A stretch of DNA of 5,026 nucleotides. Source: Planctomycetaceae bacterium. Its GTDB lineage: Bacteria > Planctomycetota > Planctomycetia > Pirellulales > UBA1268. The position numbers were made by a program, and so were the translations under genes. The notes below the pieces were generated by a model. That model did not search any database and was not told the DNA's origin. It saw only the letters and a list, made by a program, of their open reading frames with translations. The number at the start of each line of letters is the position of its first letter. The stretch's first letter is position 1. The stretch covers positions 1-5,026 of the forward strand of contig CANGIH010000224.1 in the NCBI GenBank assembly GCA_947453875.1. Direction: 5' to 3'. Positions 1 to 5,026 of the stretch are shown one piece after another.

Positions 1-55
1 AGATGGCAAGCGCGATGCAGACGGCAGCCGGCATCGACAGAAGAGGCCGGGACAT
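1..55 (-). CDS. Start of a probable exported protein (partial, cut by left edge)
   Basis: An ATG at 55 on the minus strand opens a frame that stays open to the window edge, giving 18 codons: M-S-R-P-L-L-S-M-P-A-A-V-C-I-A-L-A-I. One arginine followed by a hydrophobic run of alanine, valine, isoleucine and leucine looks like the n- and h-regions of a Sec signal peptide. A GGAG ribosome-binding site (minus strand, 68 to 65) sits 9 bases before the ATG. The start lies 59 bases after the stop of the PQQ-propeller gene on the same strand, so co-transcription is likely. Too little is visible to name a family. The signal peptide suggests that both neighbouring products are exported. An earlier in-frame ATG lies further upstream but lacks such a site. 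Confidence 0.5.
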   Translation of the reverse strand, partial: MSRPLLSMPAAVCIALAI

Positions 56-64
56 GGGCGATGG

Positions 65-68
65 CTCC
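65..68 (-). promoter_or_regulatory. Ribosome-binding site of the left-edge gene
   Basis: On the minus strand the bases read GGAG, 9 bases before the ATG at 55. This site favours the start at 55 over an in-frame ATG further upstream, and it supports the reality of this truncated gene. Confidence 0.45.
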
Positions 69-114
69 GGGGAGGAAACGGGGGCGACGGATCGGACCAT
101 TCACTCGATGCCAC

Positions 115-1386
115 TCACTCGATCCGGTAGAGGTGCCCTTCGGTGCGAAGGAAAAAAGCTCCTTCGGCCGGTGCCAGCGACGCGAGGACCTGCTCCCCCA
201 TGTCGCTCGTGCCGAGCTCGCGGTATTCGGCAGGATCGGCGGCAAACGCCGTGCAGACCCCCTGCTCGCTGACGATCCAGAGGGTGCCCCCGGCATGAAC
301 GAGCGAGGAGGAGAAGTTGCCCCCGAGCCGGTGACGCCAGTGGAGCTTCCCCGTGGCGGCGTCGCGGCAGGAGGCGATGCCGTTGTCGGCGACGAGATAG
401 ATCGAGTCGCCGACGACCACCGGCGAGGGGTTGTGGGGGATGTTGTCGTCGGTCTTCCAGGCGACGTGGGTGTCGGTGACATCGCCGCTGCCATCGGGGC
501 GGATGGCGAGCAGCTCCGCCGGCCCGTCGTAGCCGGTGCAGACAAACACGAATCCGTGGGAGAACACCGGCCGCGGCACGACCGACCACTTGTTCGAATA
601 CCGCACGCGCCACAGCTCCTTGCCGGTGTCGGCGTCATAGCTGCAGACCATGTGGCCGGCGGGGCTGACGATCTGCCTGCGGCCACCGGCATCGACCAGC
701 AACGGCGTGCAGAACGACCACTTCGGATCGGGCATCTCCGGGCGGGCTGTTTTCCAGGCCAGGGCGCCGGTGCCCCGGTCGAGGGCGGCGATGAACGGAT
801 CGGCGACGCCGTCAGCGGTGAAGGCAAGCCGATCGCCGACGAAGATCGGCGAGCTCCCCGCCCCGTGCTGCGGATCGTAGCGGAGCGAGTCGTTCGACCA
901 CACGACGGCCCCATCGCGGTCGACGGCCGCGGTGCCATCGGGGCCGAAGTGGAAGAACACATGCCGGCCGTCGGTGATCGCCGAGGGGCTCGCGAAGCTG
1001 TTCTTCGTGTGGCTCTTCGCCGTCGTCATATCCTTGGAGAAAAGCTCCTTGTCCCAGAGCATCTTGCCGCTGGAGGCATCGACGCACAGTGCCCGCAGCG
1101 ACTGCTTCGCCGGGGGCGTTTCGCCCGACGCCACGGCGGTGGTGAGGAACACGCGCCCCCCATCGACGATCGGCGTCGACCATCCCTTCCCCGGCAGCGG
1201 CACCTTGAAGCGGACGCGATCGGTGGGGGAGAAGGACGTCGGCAGGTCGGCGGTGGTGGAGAGGCCCTGCCCGGTCGGCCCGCGGAAGTCGGTCCATTCC
1301 TCGCCCGGGGCCCAGCCGGCCGAGGCGATGCAAAGGGCGGCAACGAACAGGCAGACGCGGCCCGGCGCGCGGAGTGGCGAGCGCAT
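115..1386 (-). CDS. Secreted PQQ-type (BamB-like) beta-propeller protein
   Basis: The product is 423 residues. Residues 1-29 look like a Sec signal peptide: arginines at 2, 6 and 10, a hydrophobic core L13 to I20, then a small-residue A-S-A region. The mature part opens with W31-T-D-F-R-G-P, which I associate with planctomycete PQQ-like proteins. Propeller strands of the type 'A-x-D-x-x-T/S-G-x-x-x-W' recur near 100-111 (V-D-A-S-S-G-K-M-L-W), 199-211 (A-L-D-R-G-T-G-A-L-A-W), 249-259 (S-Y-D-A-D-T-G-K-E-L-W) and 340-350 (C-R-D-A-A-T-G-K-L-H-W), with weaker ones near 153-163 and 291-310. It ends with R-T-E-G-H-L-Y-R-I-E, a closing strand often seen in this group. A G-rich ribosome-binding site (GGGGGGA) lies just before the ATG. 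The fold is clear but the ligand is not. Such proteins mostly do not bind PQQ, so enzyme activity should not be assumed. It follows the VOC gene by 72 bases and precedes another probable exported protein. Confidence 0.9.
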   Translation of the reverse strand: MRSPLRAPGRVCLFVAALCIASAGWAPGEEWTDFRGPTGQGLSTTADLPTSFSPTDRVRFKVPLPGKGWSTPIVDGGRVFLTTAVASGETPPAKQSLRALCVDASSGKMLWDKELFSKDMTTAKSHTKNSFASPSAITDGRHVFFHFGPDGTAAVDRDGAVVWSNDSLRYDPQHGAGSSPIFVGDRLAFTADGVADPFIAALDRGTGALAWKTARPEMPDPKWSFCTPLLVDAGGRRQIVSPAGHMVCSYDADTGKELWRVRYSNKWSVVPRPVFSHGFVFVCTGYDGPAELLAIRPDGSGDVTDTHVAWKTDDNIPHNPSPVVVGDSIYLVADNGIASCRDAATGKLHWRHRLGGNFSSSLVHAGGTLWIVSEQGVCTAFAADPAEYRELGTSDMGEQVLASLAPAEGAFFLRTEGHLYRIE

Positions 1387-1422
1387 GAATCCCCCCGAAT
1401 GAAGGTGAACGGAACAGGGGAG

Positions 1423-1428
1423 ATTGTA
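1423..1428 (-). promoter_or_regulatory. Possible -10 box upstream of the PQQ-propeller gene
   Basis: The minus strand reads TACAAT here, five of six matches to the sigma-70 -10 consensus, 37 bases before the ATG at 1386. A matching -35 is poor: GCGACG at 18-base spacing gives only the GAC core. If active, the propeller gene has its own promoter besides read-through from the VOC gene. In GC-rich DNA an AT-rich hexamer stands out, but one hexamer is weak evidence. Confidence 0.25.
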
Positions 1429-1458
1429 GCGGCCGGGCCGGCGGTGCGTCGCGGCGTG

Positions 1459-1836
1459 TCAGGCCATCGAGTGGATGCCGATGCGGTTGCCGTCGGGATC
1501 ACGGACGAGGGCGATGAAGCCGAAGGGGGGAATCGCCGATTTCGGCTTGATGCTCGTCCCCCCTGCCCCGATCGCCCGGGCATGCTCCACCGCGCAGTCC
1601 TCCGAACTGAAATAGACGATCACCGAGTTGCCGCCGCTGTCGACGCCATCCATTTTCACCAGGGCGCCGGGGGCGCCGGTCCCATCCGGGTGCCCCGCGA
1701 AGGCCCAGATCTCCGGGCCCTCCATCGACAGTTGGACGAACGTCGTGGCAAACACCTGCTCGTAGAAAGCCTTCGCCCTGGGCATGTCCTGGACATGGAT
1801 CTCAAACCAGCGGACAGGGTTGGCAGGGGCCGGCAT
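1459..1836 (-). CDS. VOC superfamily (glyoxalase/bleomycin-resistance fold) protein
   Basis: The product is 125 residues from the ATG at 1836, the usual size of a single-domain VOC protein with two beta-alpha-beta-beta-beta modules. Module one opens with W10-F-E-I-H-V and the helix M18-P-R-A-K-A-F-Y-E-Q-V-F. Module two has V72-I-V-Y-F, the helix C81-A-V-E-H-A-R-A-I-G-A-G-G, and the closing strands G106-F-I-A-L-V-R-D-P-D-G-N-R-I-G-I-H. H14 stands where the first metal ligand usually is. The last strand ends I-H-S instead of the common terminal glutamate, so metal-dependent catalysis is not assured. The frame continues upstream to an ATG at 1905, but those 23 extra residues do not resemble the family, so I chose 1836, although its ribosome-binding site is weak. 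The substrate is unknown. It could be lyase-, dioxygenase- or binding-type. It probably leads the operon with the propeller gene. Confidence 0.87.
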   Translation of the reverse strand: MPAPANPVRWFEIHVQDMPRAKAFYEQVFATTFVQLSMEGPEIWAFAGHPDGTGAPGALVKMDGVDSGGNSVIVYFSSEDCAVEHARAIGAGGTSIKPKSAIPPFGFIALVRDPDGNRIGIHSMA

Positions 1837-2039
1837 GGTGGCGCTCACGGAGGGGCTGGGAGAGAGGAGTCGATGCCGGCAAGACGCATGAAAGCCCCAA
1901 GGCATGCATGCGCGGCGATCCTCGACAGCCTATCTCCCCCCGCGGCGGTGAGAAAACAGCGATCCCCGAGCGACTCTGATCAGGCGTCGGAATCAGGAGC
2001 CGGTCAGGCGACCTGATCAGGAGCATGAAAAGCCCAAGA
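1837..2039. other. Upstream region of the VOC gene
   Basis: These roughly 200 bases separate the VOC start from the amt terminator hairpin. They should hold the VOC operon promoter. I see no strong -35/-10 pair on the minus strand. The notable content is the 24-base imperfect tandem repeat with its two palindromes at 1976-2027, listed separately. Confidence 0.4.
1980..2027. repeat. Two-copy 24-base imperfect tandem repeat with embedded palindromes
   Basis: Bases 1980-2003 and 2004-2027 match at 18 of 24 positions. Each copy contains TCAGGCG, six variable bases, then TCAGGAGC, so a TCAGG(C/A)G core appears four times at 1980, 1993, 2004 and 2017. The palindrome CTGATCAG occupies 1976-1983 and the longer CCTGATCAGG occupies 2012-2021. 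The block lies between the amt terminator and the VOC gene, about 140 to 200 bases upstream of the VOC start. Repeated, partly palindromic sites suit an operator for a dimeric regulator, but it could equally be a chance local duplication. Confidence 0.55.
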
Positions 2040-2091
2040 TGCCCCGGCCTGGGTGTGTTATGGCGGAGAACACACCCAGACCGGCGGGGCA
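2040..2091 (-). terminator. Strong hairpin terminator downstream of amt
   Basis: TGGGTGTGTT (2050-2059) pairs perfectly with AACACACCCA (2069-2078) around the nine-base loop 2060-2068. Outside it, TGCCCCG (2040-2046) pairs with CGGGGCA (2085-2091), and a few imperfect bases lie between the two helices. On the minus strand the arm is followed by TCTTGGGCTTTTC, a modest T-rich tail. It lies 45 bases after the amt stop codon and before the VOC gene, so it most likely ends the amt transcript. No T-run follows on the plus side, so I orient it with amt. Confidence 0.75.
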
Positions 2092-2136
2092 CCCTTCTGG
2101 CTTCACATTTCCCAGGGGCATCCCCGGGGATTCGGA

Positions 2137-3579
2137 TCAGGTGAGGTGGTAGGCCGACTCCCCATGCTCCGCGATGTCGAGGCCTTCCGACTGGGCCATG
2201 GGATGGACCGTGAACCCGATCGTCTTGTCGATGAGGATGCCGAGAACGAGCGTGCAGAGGAAGGCGTAGCCGCCGCTCCAGAGCAGCCCCTCCAACTGGA
2301 TCAGAAACTGCGCGGTGCCGCCCAACGCCGGACGCATGCAGAACAATCCCACCAGCAGGGCCCCGAGGGCTCCGCCGACACCGTGGACACCGACGACATC
2401 GAGCGAGTCGTCATAGCCGAGCAACGGCTTGGCTTGGACGGCGAGGAAGCAGACCACGCCACTGATGATCCCGATGATCAAGGCTGCCAGCGGGCTGACA
2501 TGCCCGGCACAGGGGGTGATCGCCACAAGCCCGGCGACCATCCCGGAGGCAAAGCCCAGCGCCGTCGGCTTCCCGACTTTGAGCCACTCGACAAACATCC
2601 AAGCGCCGCTGGCGGCACTGCCGGCGATCGCCGTCGTGGCGAAGGCGAGCACGGCGACCCCACCGGCGACAGGGAGGAAATCCTTGCCGACGGCGATCGC
2701 CGAACCGGAGTTGAACCCGAACCAGCCGACCATCAGCATCGCCGCCCCGATCAGCGTCCAGCCGACGCTATGGGGGACGAACTGCGCTCCCGGATAACCC
2801 TTCCGCTTGGGAAGGATCAGCAGCAGCGCCAGCGCCGACACCCCCGCGAGCACATGGACCACCGTGCCGCCGGCGAAGTCGAGGACCCCCTTCTGAAACA
2901 GCCAGCCGTTGACGTTCCAGACCCAGTGGCAGACCGGGTTGTAGACGATCGTCGCCCAGAGCGCGACAAACACGCACCAGGCACTGAACTTCACCCGTTC
3001 GGCGACCGCCCCCACGATCAGCGCCGGCGTGATGATCGCGAACATCATCTGGAACATGGCGAACAGCAGTTCAGGCACGCCGTTGGGGGTCGCGTCAACC
3101 GTGTCGCCGCTGGTCACGATCCGCTCGTAGGCATTCGGTCCGTCGACGGTCATATCGGCGAACGACTGCATGAACACGAGGCCCGGATCCCAGCCGAGGT
3201 AGCTGTGCTTGGGAAGATCCTGACCGTCGGGCCCCTTCCCGGCGTCGAGGGCGATCGCCGAGGGGACGGCGAAGGCCATGTTGTAGCCATAGGCCACCCA
3301 TTCCACCGCGACGATCGGGATGCAGACCATCACGAGCATGAACATATTGAGGACATTCTTCGCGCGGACCATGCCGCCGTAGAACAGTGCCAGCCCCGGC
3401 ATCATGAAAAACACGAGCGCAGCGCTGATGAGCACCCAGGCGGTCGACCCGGTGTCGTAGGTCCCCTTGAGATGGGGCGCGCTTATGGCCAGTGGCTCGG
3501 CGGCAGCCTGGGCCCAGGCCTCGCCTCCGGTCGCCAGCGCGATCAGGAGCGCACACAGGAACGGGATCGTTCGGACCAT
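2137..3579 (-). CDS. amt: Ammonium transporter (Amt/MEP/Rh family)
   Basis: The product is 480 residues. It forms a trimeric inner-membrane channel that takes up ammonium. Residues 1-25 resemble a cleavable signal peptide (likely after A-W-A), as in E. coli AmtB. Family landmarks follow in order: G68-G-M-V-R-A-K-N-V-L; F176-Q-M-M-F180, matching the AmtB F103/F107 gate; A191-V-A-E-R-V-K-F-S; W221, equivalent to W148; D234-F-A-G-G-T-V-V-H242, holding the conserved aspartate and first pore histidine; W286-F-G-F-N-S-G-S, matching W212/F215/S219; and D394-V-V-G-V-H399-G-V-G-G, the second pore histidine. All channel residues are intact. The C-terminal tail S464-E-G-L-D-I-A-E-H-G-E is the part that docks PII (GlnK) proteins. 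The loop before F176 (about 105-170) is longer than in AmtB. The start at 3579 is set by the signal peptide; no good ribosome-binding site precedes it. The frame stays open to an ATG at 4008, but that extension is not Amt-like. No glnK gene is adjacent. Confidence 0.97.
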   Translation of the reverse strand: MVRTIPFLCALLIALATGGEAWAQAAAEPLAISAPHLKGTYDTGSTAWVLISAALVFFMMPGLALFYGGMVRAKNVLNMFMLVMVCIPIVAVEWVAYGYNMAFAVPSAIALDAGKGPDGQDLPKHSYLGWDPGLVFMQSFADMTVDGPNAYERIVTSGDTVDATPNGVPELLFAMFQMMFAIITPALIVGAVAERVKFSAWCVFVALWATIVYNPVCHWVWNVNGWLFQKGVLDFAGGTVVHVLAGVSALALLLILPKRKGYPGAQFVPHSVGWTLIGAAMLMVGWFGFNSGSAIAVGKDFLPVAGGVAVLAFATTAIAGSAASGAWMFVEWLKVGKPTALGFASGMVAGLVAITPCAGHVSPLAALIIGIISGVVCFLAVQAKPLLGYDDSLDVVGVHGVGGALGALLVGLFCMRPALGGTAQFLIQLEGLLWSGGYAFLCTLVLGILIDKTIGFTVHPMAQSEGLDIAEHGESAYHLT

Positions 3580-3587
3580 CGATTCGA

Positions 3588-3603
3588 TTCTTTCTAGAAA
3601 AAA
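3588..3603. promoter_or_regulatory. AT-rich palindrome just upstream of amt
   Basis: TTTCTAGAAA at 3591-3600 is a perfect 10-base palindrome, and the symmetry extends to 3588-3603 with one mismatched pair. It lies 12 bases upstream of the amt ATG at its nearest core base and is the only strongly AT-rich patch in this GC-rich neighbourhood. It could be an operator, part of the promoter or 5' leader, or simply an unstructured translation-start region, which would help ribosome access given the weak Shine-Dalgarno sequence. Confidence 0.35.
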
Positions 3604-3680
3604 TGTTCTCCACCGACGTGCGACGGCCGCACCGCACGACCGCGCGACGCCGGGGAATCCGGGTGGGCACGATGCGGGCG

Positions 3681-3887
3681 TCAGCAGGATGTCGCACGCC
3701 CGCCGCAACACGGCAGGGAGAACAACGAAAGAACCGGCGTCCTGGCAGGCTGTCGAACAAGTCCCGCGCCGCTCGATGCGGCGGTTGATACCCCTCGCTG
3801 CGTGCGGGAGTGTCTCGGGTGGACCAAGGCCATGGAAGGCCTTGCCCACGGGCAGCCAAGGGCCGTGCAGAAAACCAGCAAGCGCAT
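3681..3887 (-). CDS. Small ORF candidate, 68 residues, unknown
   Basis: An ATG at 3887 is preceded by GGAGG with a six-base spacer, one of the best ribosome-binding sites in the window. The product would begin M-R-L-L-V-F-C-T-A-L-G, with one arginine followed by a hydrophobic stretch like a short signal sequence. It continues as a basic, serine-, arginine- and proline-rich chain and ends with C-C-G-G-R-A-T-S-C. I recognise no family. It lies upstream of amt on the same strand, about 100 bases from its start. Base composition does not look strongly coding, and the frame is also open further upstream. It may well be spurious and is listed because of the ribosome-binding site alone. Confidence 0.2.
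   Translation of the reverse strand: MRLLVFCTALGCPWARPSMALVHPRHSRTQRGVSTAASSGAGLVRQPARTPVLSLFSLPCCGGRATSC
3767..3783. other. Hairpin with 6-bp perfect stem
   Basis: CGCCGC (3767-3772) and GCGGCG (3778-3783) are perfect complements around the loop TCGAT. No T-run follows on either strand, so it is not a typical terminator. It would fold in the amt leader if the amt transcript starts this far upstream. Confidence 0.35.
3825..3844. other. Hairpin with 7-bp perfect stem
   Basis: CAAGGCC (3825-3831) pairs with GGCCTTG (3838-3844) around the loop ATGGAA. A second, weaker complement, CACGG with CCGTG, lies immediately to its right within about 3847-3867. Two adjacent foldable elements suggest possible RNA structure upstream of amt. 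No T-run follows the main stem. Confidence 0.35.
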
Positions 3888-3959
3888 CGCTCGCCTCCAG
3901 AAGGTTGAAGCCAGGGAGCACTGAAAGGGCGTCTCCGGAACGCTGATCTTCCAGTCTGT

Positions 3960-3972
3960 GGGCCAATGGCCC
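3960..3972. other. Short hairpin in the intergenic region
   Basis: GGGCC (3960-3964) and GGCCC (3968-3972) pair around a three-base AAT loop. It is short, and such stems are common by chance in GC-rich DNA. It is noted because several similar stems cluster in this non-coding stretch. Confidence 0.25.
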
Positions 3973-4126
3973 GCGTTCCACACATGCAAATGCGATGCCG
4001 AGGCCCATCGACTCCAGAGGGAGCGCCGGGCGAGGATCGAAAGCCCTTCATTCCTCGGCGATTTCTTAGTTCCCAACCCGCGTTTCGCGAGGCTTACCCA
4101 GTGGGCGGGGAGGCTTCCAGGAAGGG

Positions 4127-4172
4127 CTCTGCCCGCTCTCTATGCATTCCGGTGCGTGGGACGGAGGCAGAG
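4127..4172. other. Stem-loop with 7-bp stem and long loop
   Basis: CTCTGCC (4127-4133) pairs with GGCAGAG (4166-4172) across a 32-base loop. There is no T-run on either side. It lies about 220 bases upstream of the GMC start and could belong to its 5' leader, or it may be fortuitous. Confidence 0.25.
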
Positions 4173-4390
4173 AGGGGCCCGGCCTGCGGGGGCGGAGAGC
4201 CGCGGCCACGCTCCCTGCAGGTGGCGGCGTGAGGGGGGGGTTACTCTGGCAGGGGGAAAGAAAGCGTCGCTGCCGGCAGGCACGGGTAAGGTAGTCCGCG
4301 GCCCAAGATGGGGTCGCCCCCGCAGGCGCGTAGGGTGGCCGCTGGATGTGCTGGGGCCGTTGTTGCCAGGGCGTGGAACCGAGGACGACG

Positions 4391-5026
4391 ATGAGTGGTG
4401 ATGATCCCCGGGCCAGGCAGGGCGCGCGGCCGGCGCGGAGCTACGACTTCATCGTCTGCGGATCGGGCTCGAGCGGATCGGTCGTGGCGCGCCGTCTCGC
4501 CGAAAACCGGGACGTGAGCGTGCTCCTCCTCGAGGCGGGAGGGAGCGACAACCACCCGGAGATTCTCGAGCCGGGCAGGTGGACCGCGAATCTCGGCAGC
4601 GAGCGCGACTGGAATTTCCTCGCCGAGCCGAGTCCCGACGTGAACGGCCGCTCCGTGCCGATGGACATGGGGAAGGTGCTTGGGGGGGGCTCGAGCATCA
4701 ATGCGATGACCTGGGCGCGTGGGCACCAGAGCGACTGGGATTTCCTTGCGTCCGAATCGGGAGACGAGGCCTGGGGCCATGCCTCGGTCCTCGGCATCTA
4801 CAAGCAGATCGAGGACTGGCACGGCAGCCCCGACCCGGCCCACCGCGGCACCGGCGGGCCGATGTTCGTCGCCCCCTCCCCCGCGCCCCATCCCCTCGTC
4901 GCGGCCCTCCTCGACGGCGCCCGGTCGGTCGGGATTTCAACCTTCGAAAGCCCCAATGGCCGGATGATGGAGGGCTCAGGGGGAGCGGCGTCCCGCGACA
5001 TGATCGTCCGCGATGGCGTCCGGCAA
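4391..5026 (+). CDS. GMC-family FAD-dependent oxidoreductase (partial, cut by right edge)
   Basis: The first 212 codons are present and the frame is still open at the window end. GMC enzymes usually have roughly 500-600 residues, so over half is missing. After a 17-residue N-terminal tail, Y18-D-F-I-V-C-G-S-G-S-S-G-S-V-V-A-R-R-L is the Rossmann beta-alpha segment with the GxGxxG FAD motif (G24, G26, G29). E48 in L-L-L-E-A-G is the usual ribose-binding acid. G94-K-V-L-G-G-G-S-S-I-N-A-M-T-W-A-R-G fits GMC signature 1, and D-W-D follows at 115-117. R152-G-T-G-G-P is the usual start of the substrate-domain strand. A GAGG ribosome-binding site (4381-4384) lies six bases before the ATG. The W-A-R-G-H motif resembles choline dehydrogenase-like members, but the substrate cannot be named without the catalytic C-terminal half. 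No signal peptide is seen, so it is probably cytoplasmic. It is divergent from amt. Confidence 0.95.
   Translation, partial: MSGDDPRARQGARPARSYDFIVCGSGSSGSVVARRLAENRDVSVLLLEAGGSDNHPEILEPGRWTANLGSERDWNFLAEPSPDVNGRSVPMDMGKVLGGGSSINAMTWARGHQSDWDFLASESGDEAWGHASVLGIYKQIEDWHGSPDPAHRGTGGPMFVAPSPAPHPLVAALLDGARSVGISTFESPNGRMMEGSGGAASRDMIVRDGVRQ

Larger units (their letters stand above)
3580..4390. other. Long divergent intergenic region between amt and the GMC gene
   Basis: About 810 bases without a convincing protein-coding gene. Frames on both strands are open in places, but their products match no family I recognise, and third-position GC appears lower than in the flanking genes. The region must hold the promoters of amt (leftward) and the GMC gene (rightward), though I see no clear -35/-10 pair for either and no sigma-54 (-24/-12) site. 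It contains the palindrome near 3588-3603, hairpins at 3767-3783, 3825-3844, 3960-3972 and 4127-4172, one small ORF candidate on the minus strand and a G8 run at 4233-4240. A leader RNA, small RNA or decayed gene is possible. I find no tRNA or rRNA in it. Confidence 0.6.

Noticed and set aside
1845..1889. Short upstream ORF of 14 codons (M-R-L-A-G-I-D...) ending 8 bases before the VOC start
   Set aside because: It is in a different frame, very short, without attenuator-type codon runs or an adjacent terminator. It is most likely chance.
1837..1905. 23-residue N-terminal extension of the VOC protein from an ATG at 1905
   Set aside because: The extra residues are not part of the VOC fold, and the internal ATG at 1836 places the first beta strand at the normal distance from the start.
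61..2016. 651-codon open frame on the plus strand
   Set aside because: It lies opposite the PQQ-propeller and VOC genes, both of which have clear family motifs. Its product is a low-complexity, Arg/Gly/Ala-rich chain with no recognisable domain, as expected opposite genes with GC-rich third positions.
2053..3597. 514-codon open frame on the plus strand
   Set aside because: It is antisense to amt, which is unmistakable. The product is rich in His, Arg, Asp and Glu with no domain, and it starts inside the terminator hairpin. It is a shadow frame.
3580..4008. 143-residue N-terminal extension of Amt from an ATG at 4008
   Set aside because: Amt proteins begin with a signal peptide, which is seen right after the ATG at 3579. 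The extension is not Amt-like and would bury that signal peptide.
3958..4401. Plus-strand frames ending near the GMC start, including 3966-4232
   Set aside because: They are Arg/Gly/Pro-rich with no recognisable motifs and no good ribosome-binding site seen, and they overlap the GMC ribosome-binding site or end in the non-coding stretch.
4241..4891. 216-codon minus-strand frame opposite the GMC gene
   Set aside because: The opposite strand carries the FAD-binding and GMC signature motifs with a ribosome-binding site, and this frame is its shadow.
1..5026. CRISPR arrays, tRNA or rRNA genes, transposases, toxin-antitoxin or defence systems
   Set aside because: I looked on both strands and saw no regularly spaced repeats, no tRNA TPsiC-type segment and no protein motifs of these systems.

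Overview
The window is a GC-rich bacterial chromosome segment. The gene set points to Planctomycetota, probably Pirellulales-like. The best clue is the secreted PQQ-type beta-propeller protein, whose mature N-terminus begins W-T-D-F-R-G-P-T-G-Q-G, a signature I associate with planctomycete 'PQQ-like domain' proteins. High GC at third codon positions leaves very long open frames opposite the real genes. No taxonomic marker gene is present, so the assignment is inference.

Layout. Four genes lie on the minus strand and are transcribed right to left: amt (ammonium channel, 3579-2137), a small VOC/glyoxalase-fold protein (1836-1459), a secreted PQQ-type beta-propeller protein (1386-115), and the first 18 codons of another probable exported protein (55 to the left edge). 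A strong hairpin at 2040-2091 separates amt from the VOC gene, so amt is probably a single transcription unit. VOC, PQQ-propeller and the left-edge gene are close enough (72 and 59 bases apart) to be one operon, although a possible -10 box lies between VOC and PQQ. On the plus strand, a GMC-family FAD oxidoreductase starts at 4391 and runs off the right edge after 212 codons, with no stop.

Between the divergent amt and GMC genes lie about 810 bases (3580-4390) without a convincing gene. This stretch holds several short perfect hairpins, an AT-rich palindrome just upstream of amt, one small minus-strand ORF with a good ribosome-binding site, and a G8 run. It is the least explained part of the window.

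Functionally, amt imports ammonium. The GMC enzyme would oxidise an alcohol or sugar using FAD. The propeller protein acts outside the cytoplasm, probably as a scaffold or binding protein. I see no evidence that these form one pathway, and I do not see a convincing new defence, mobile or biosynthetic system. The rest is ordinary chromosomal content with a few non-coding details worth checking.
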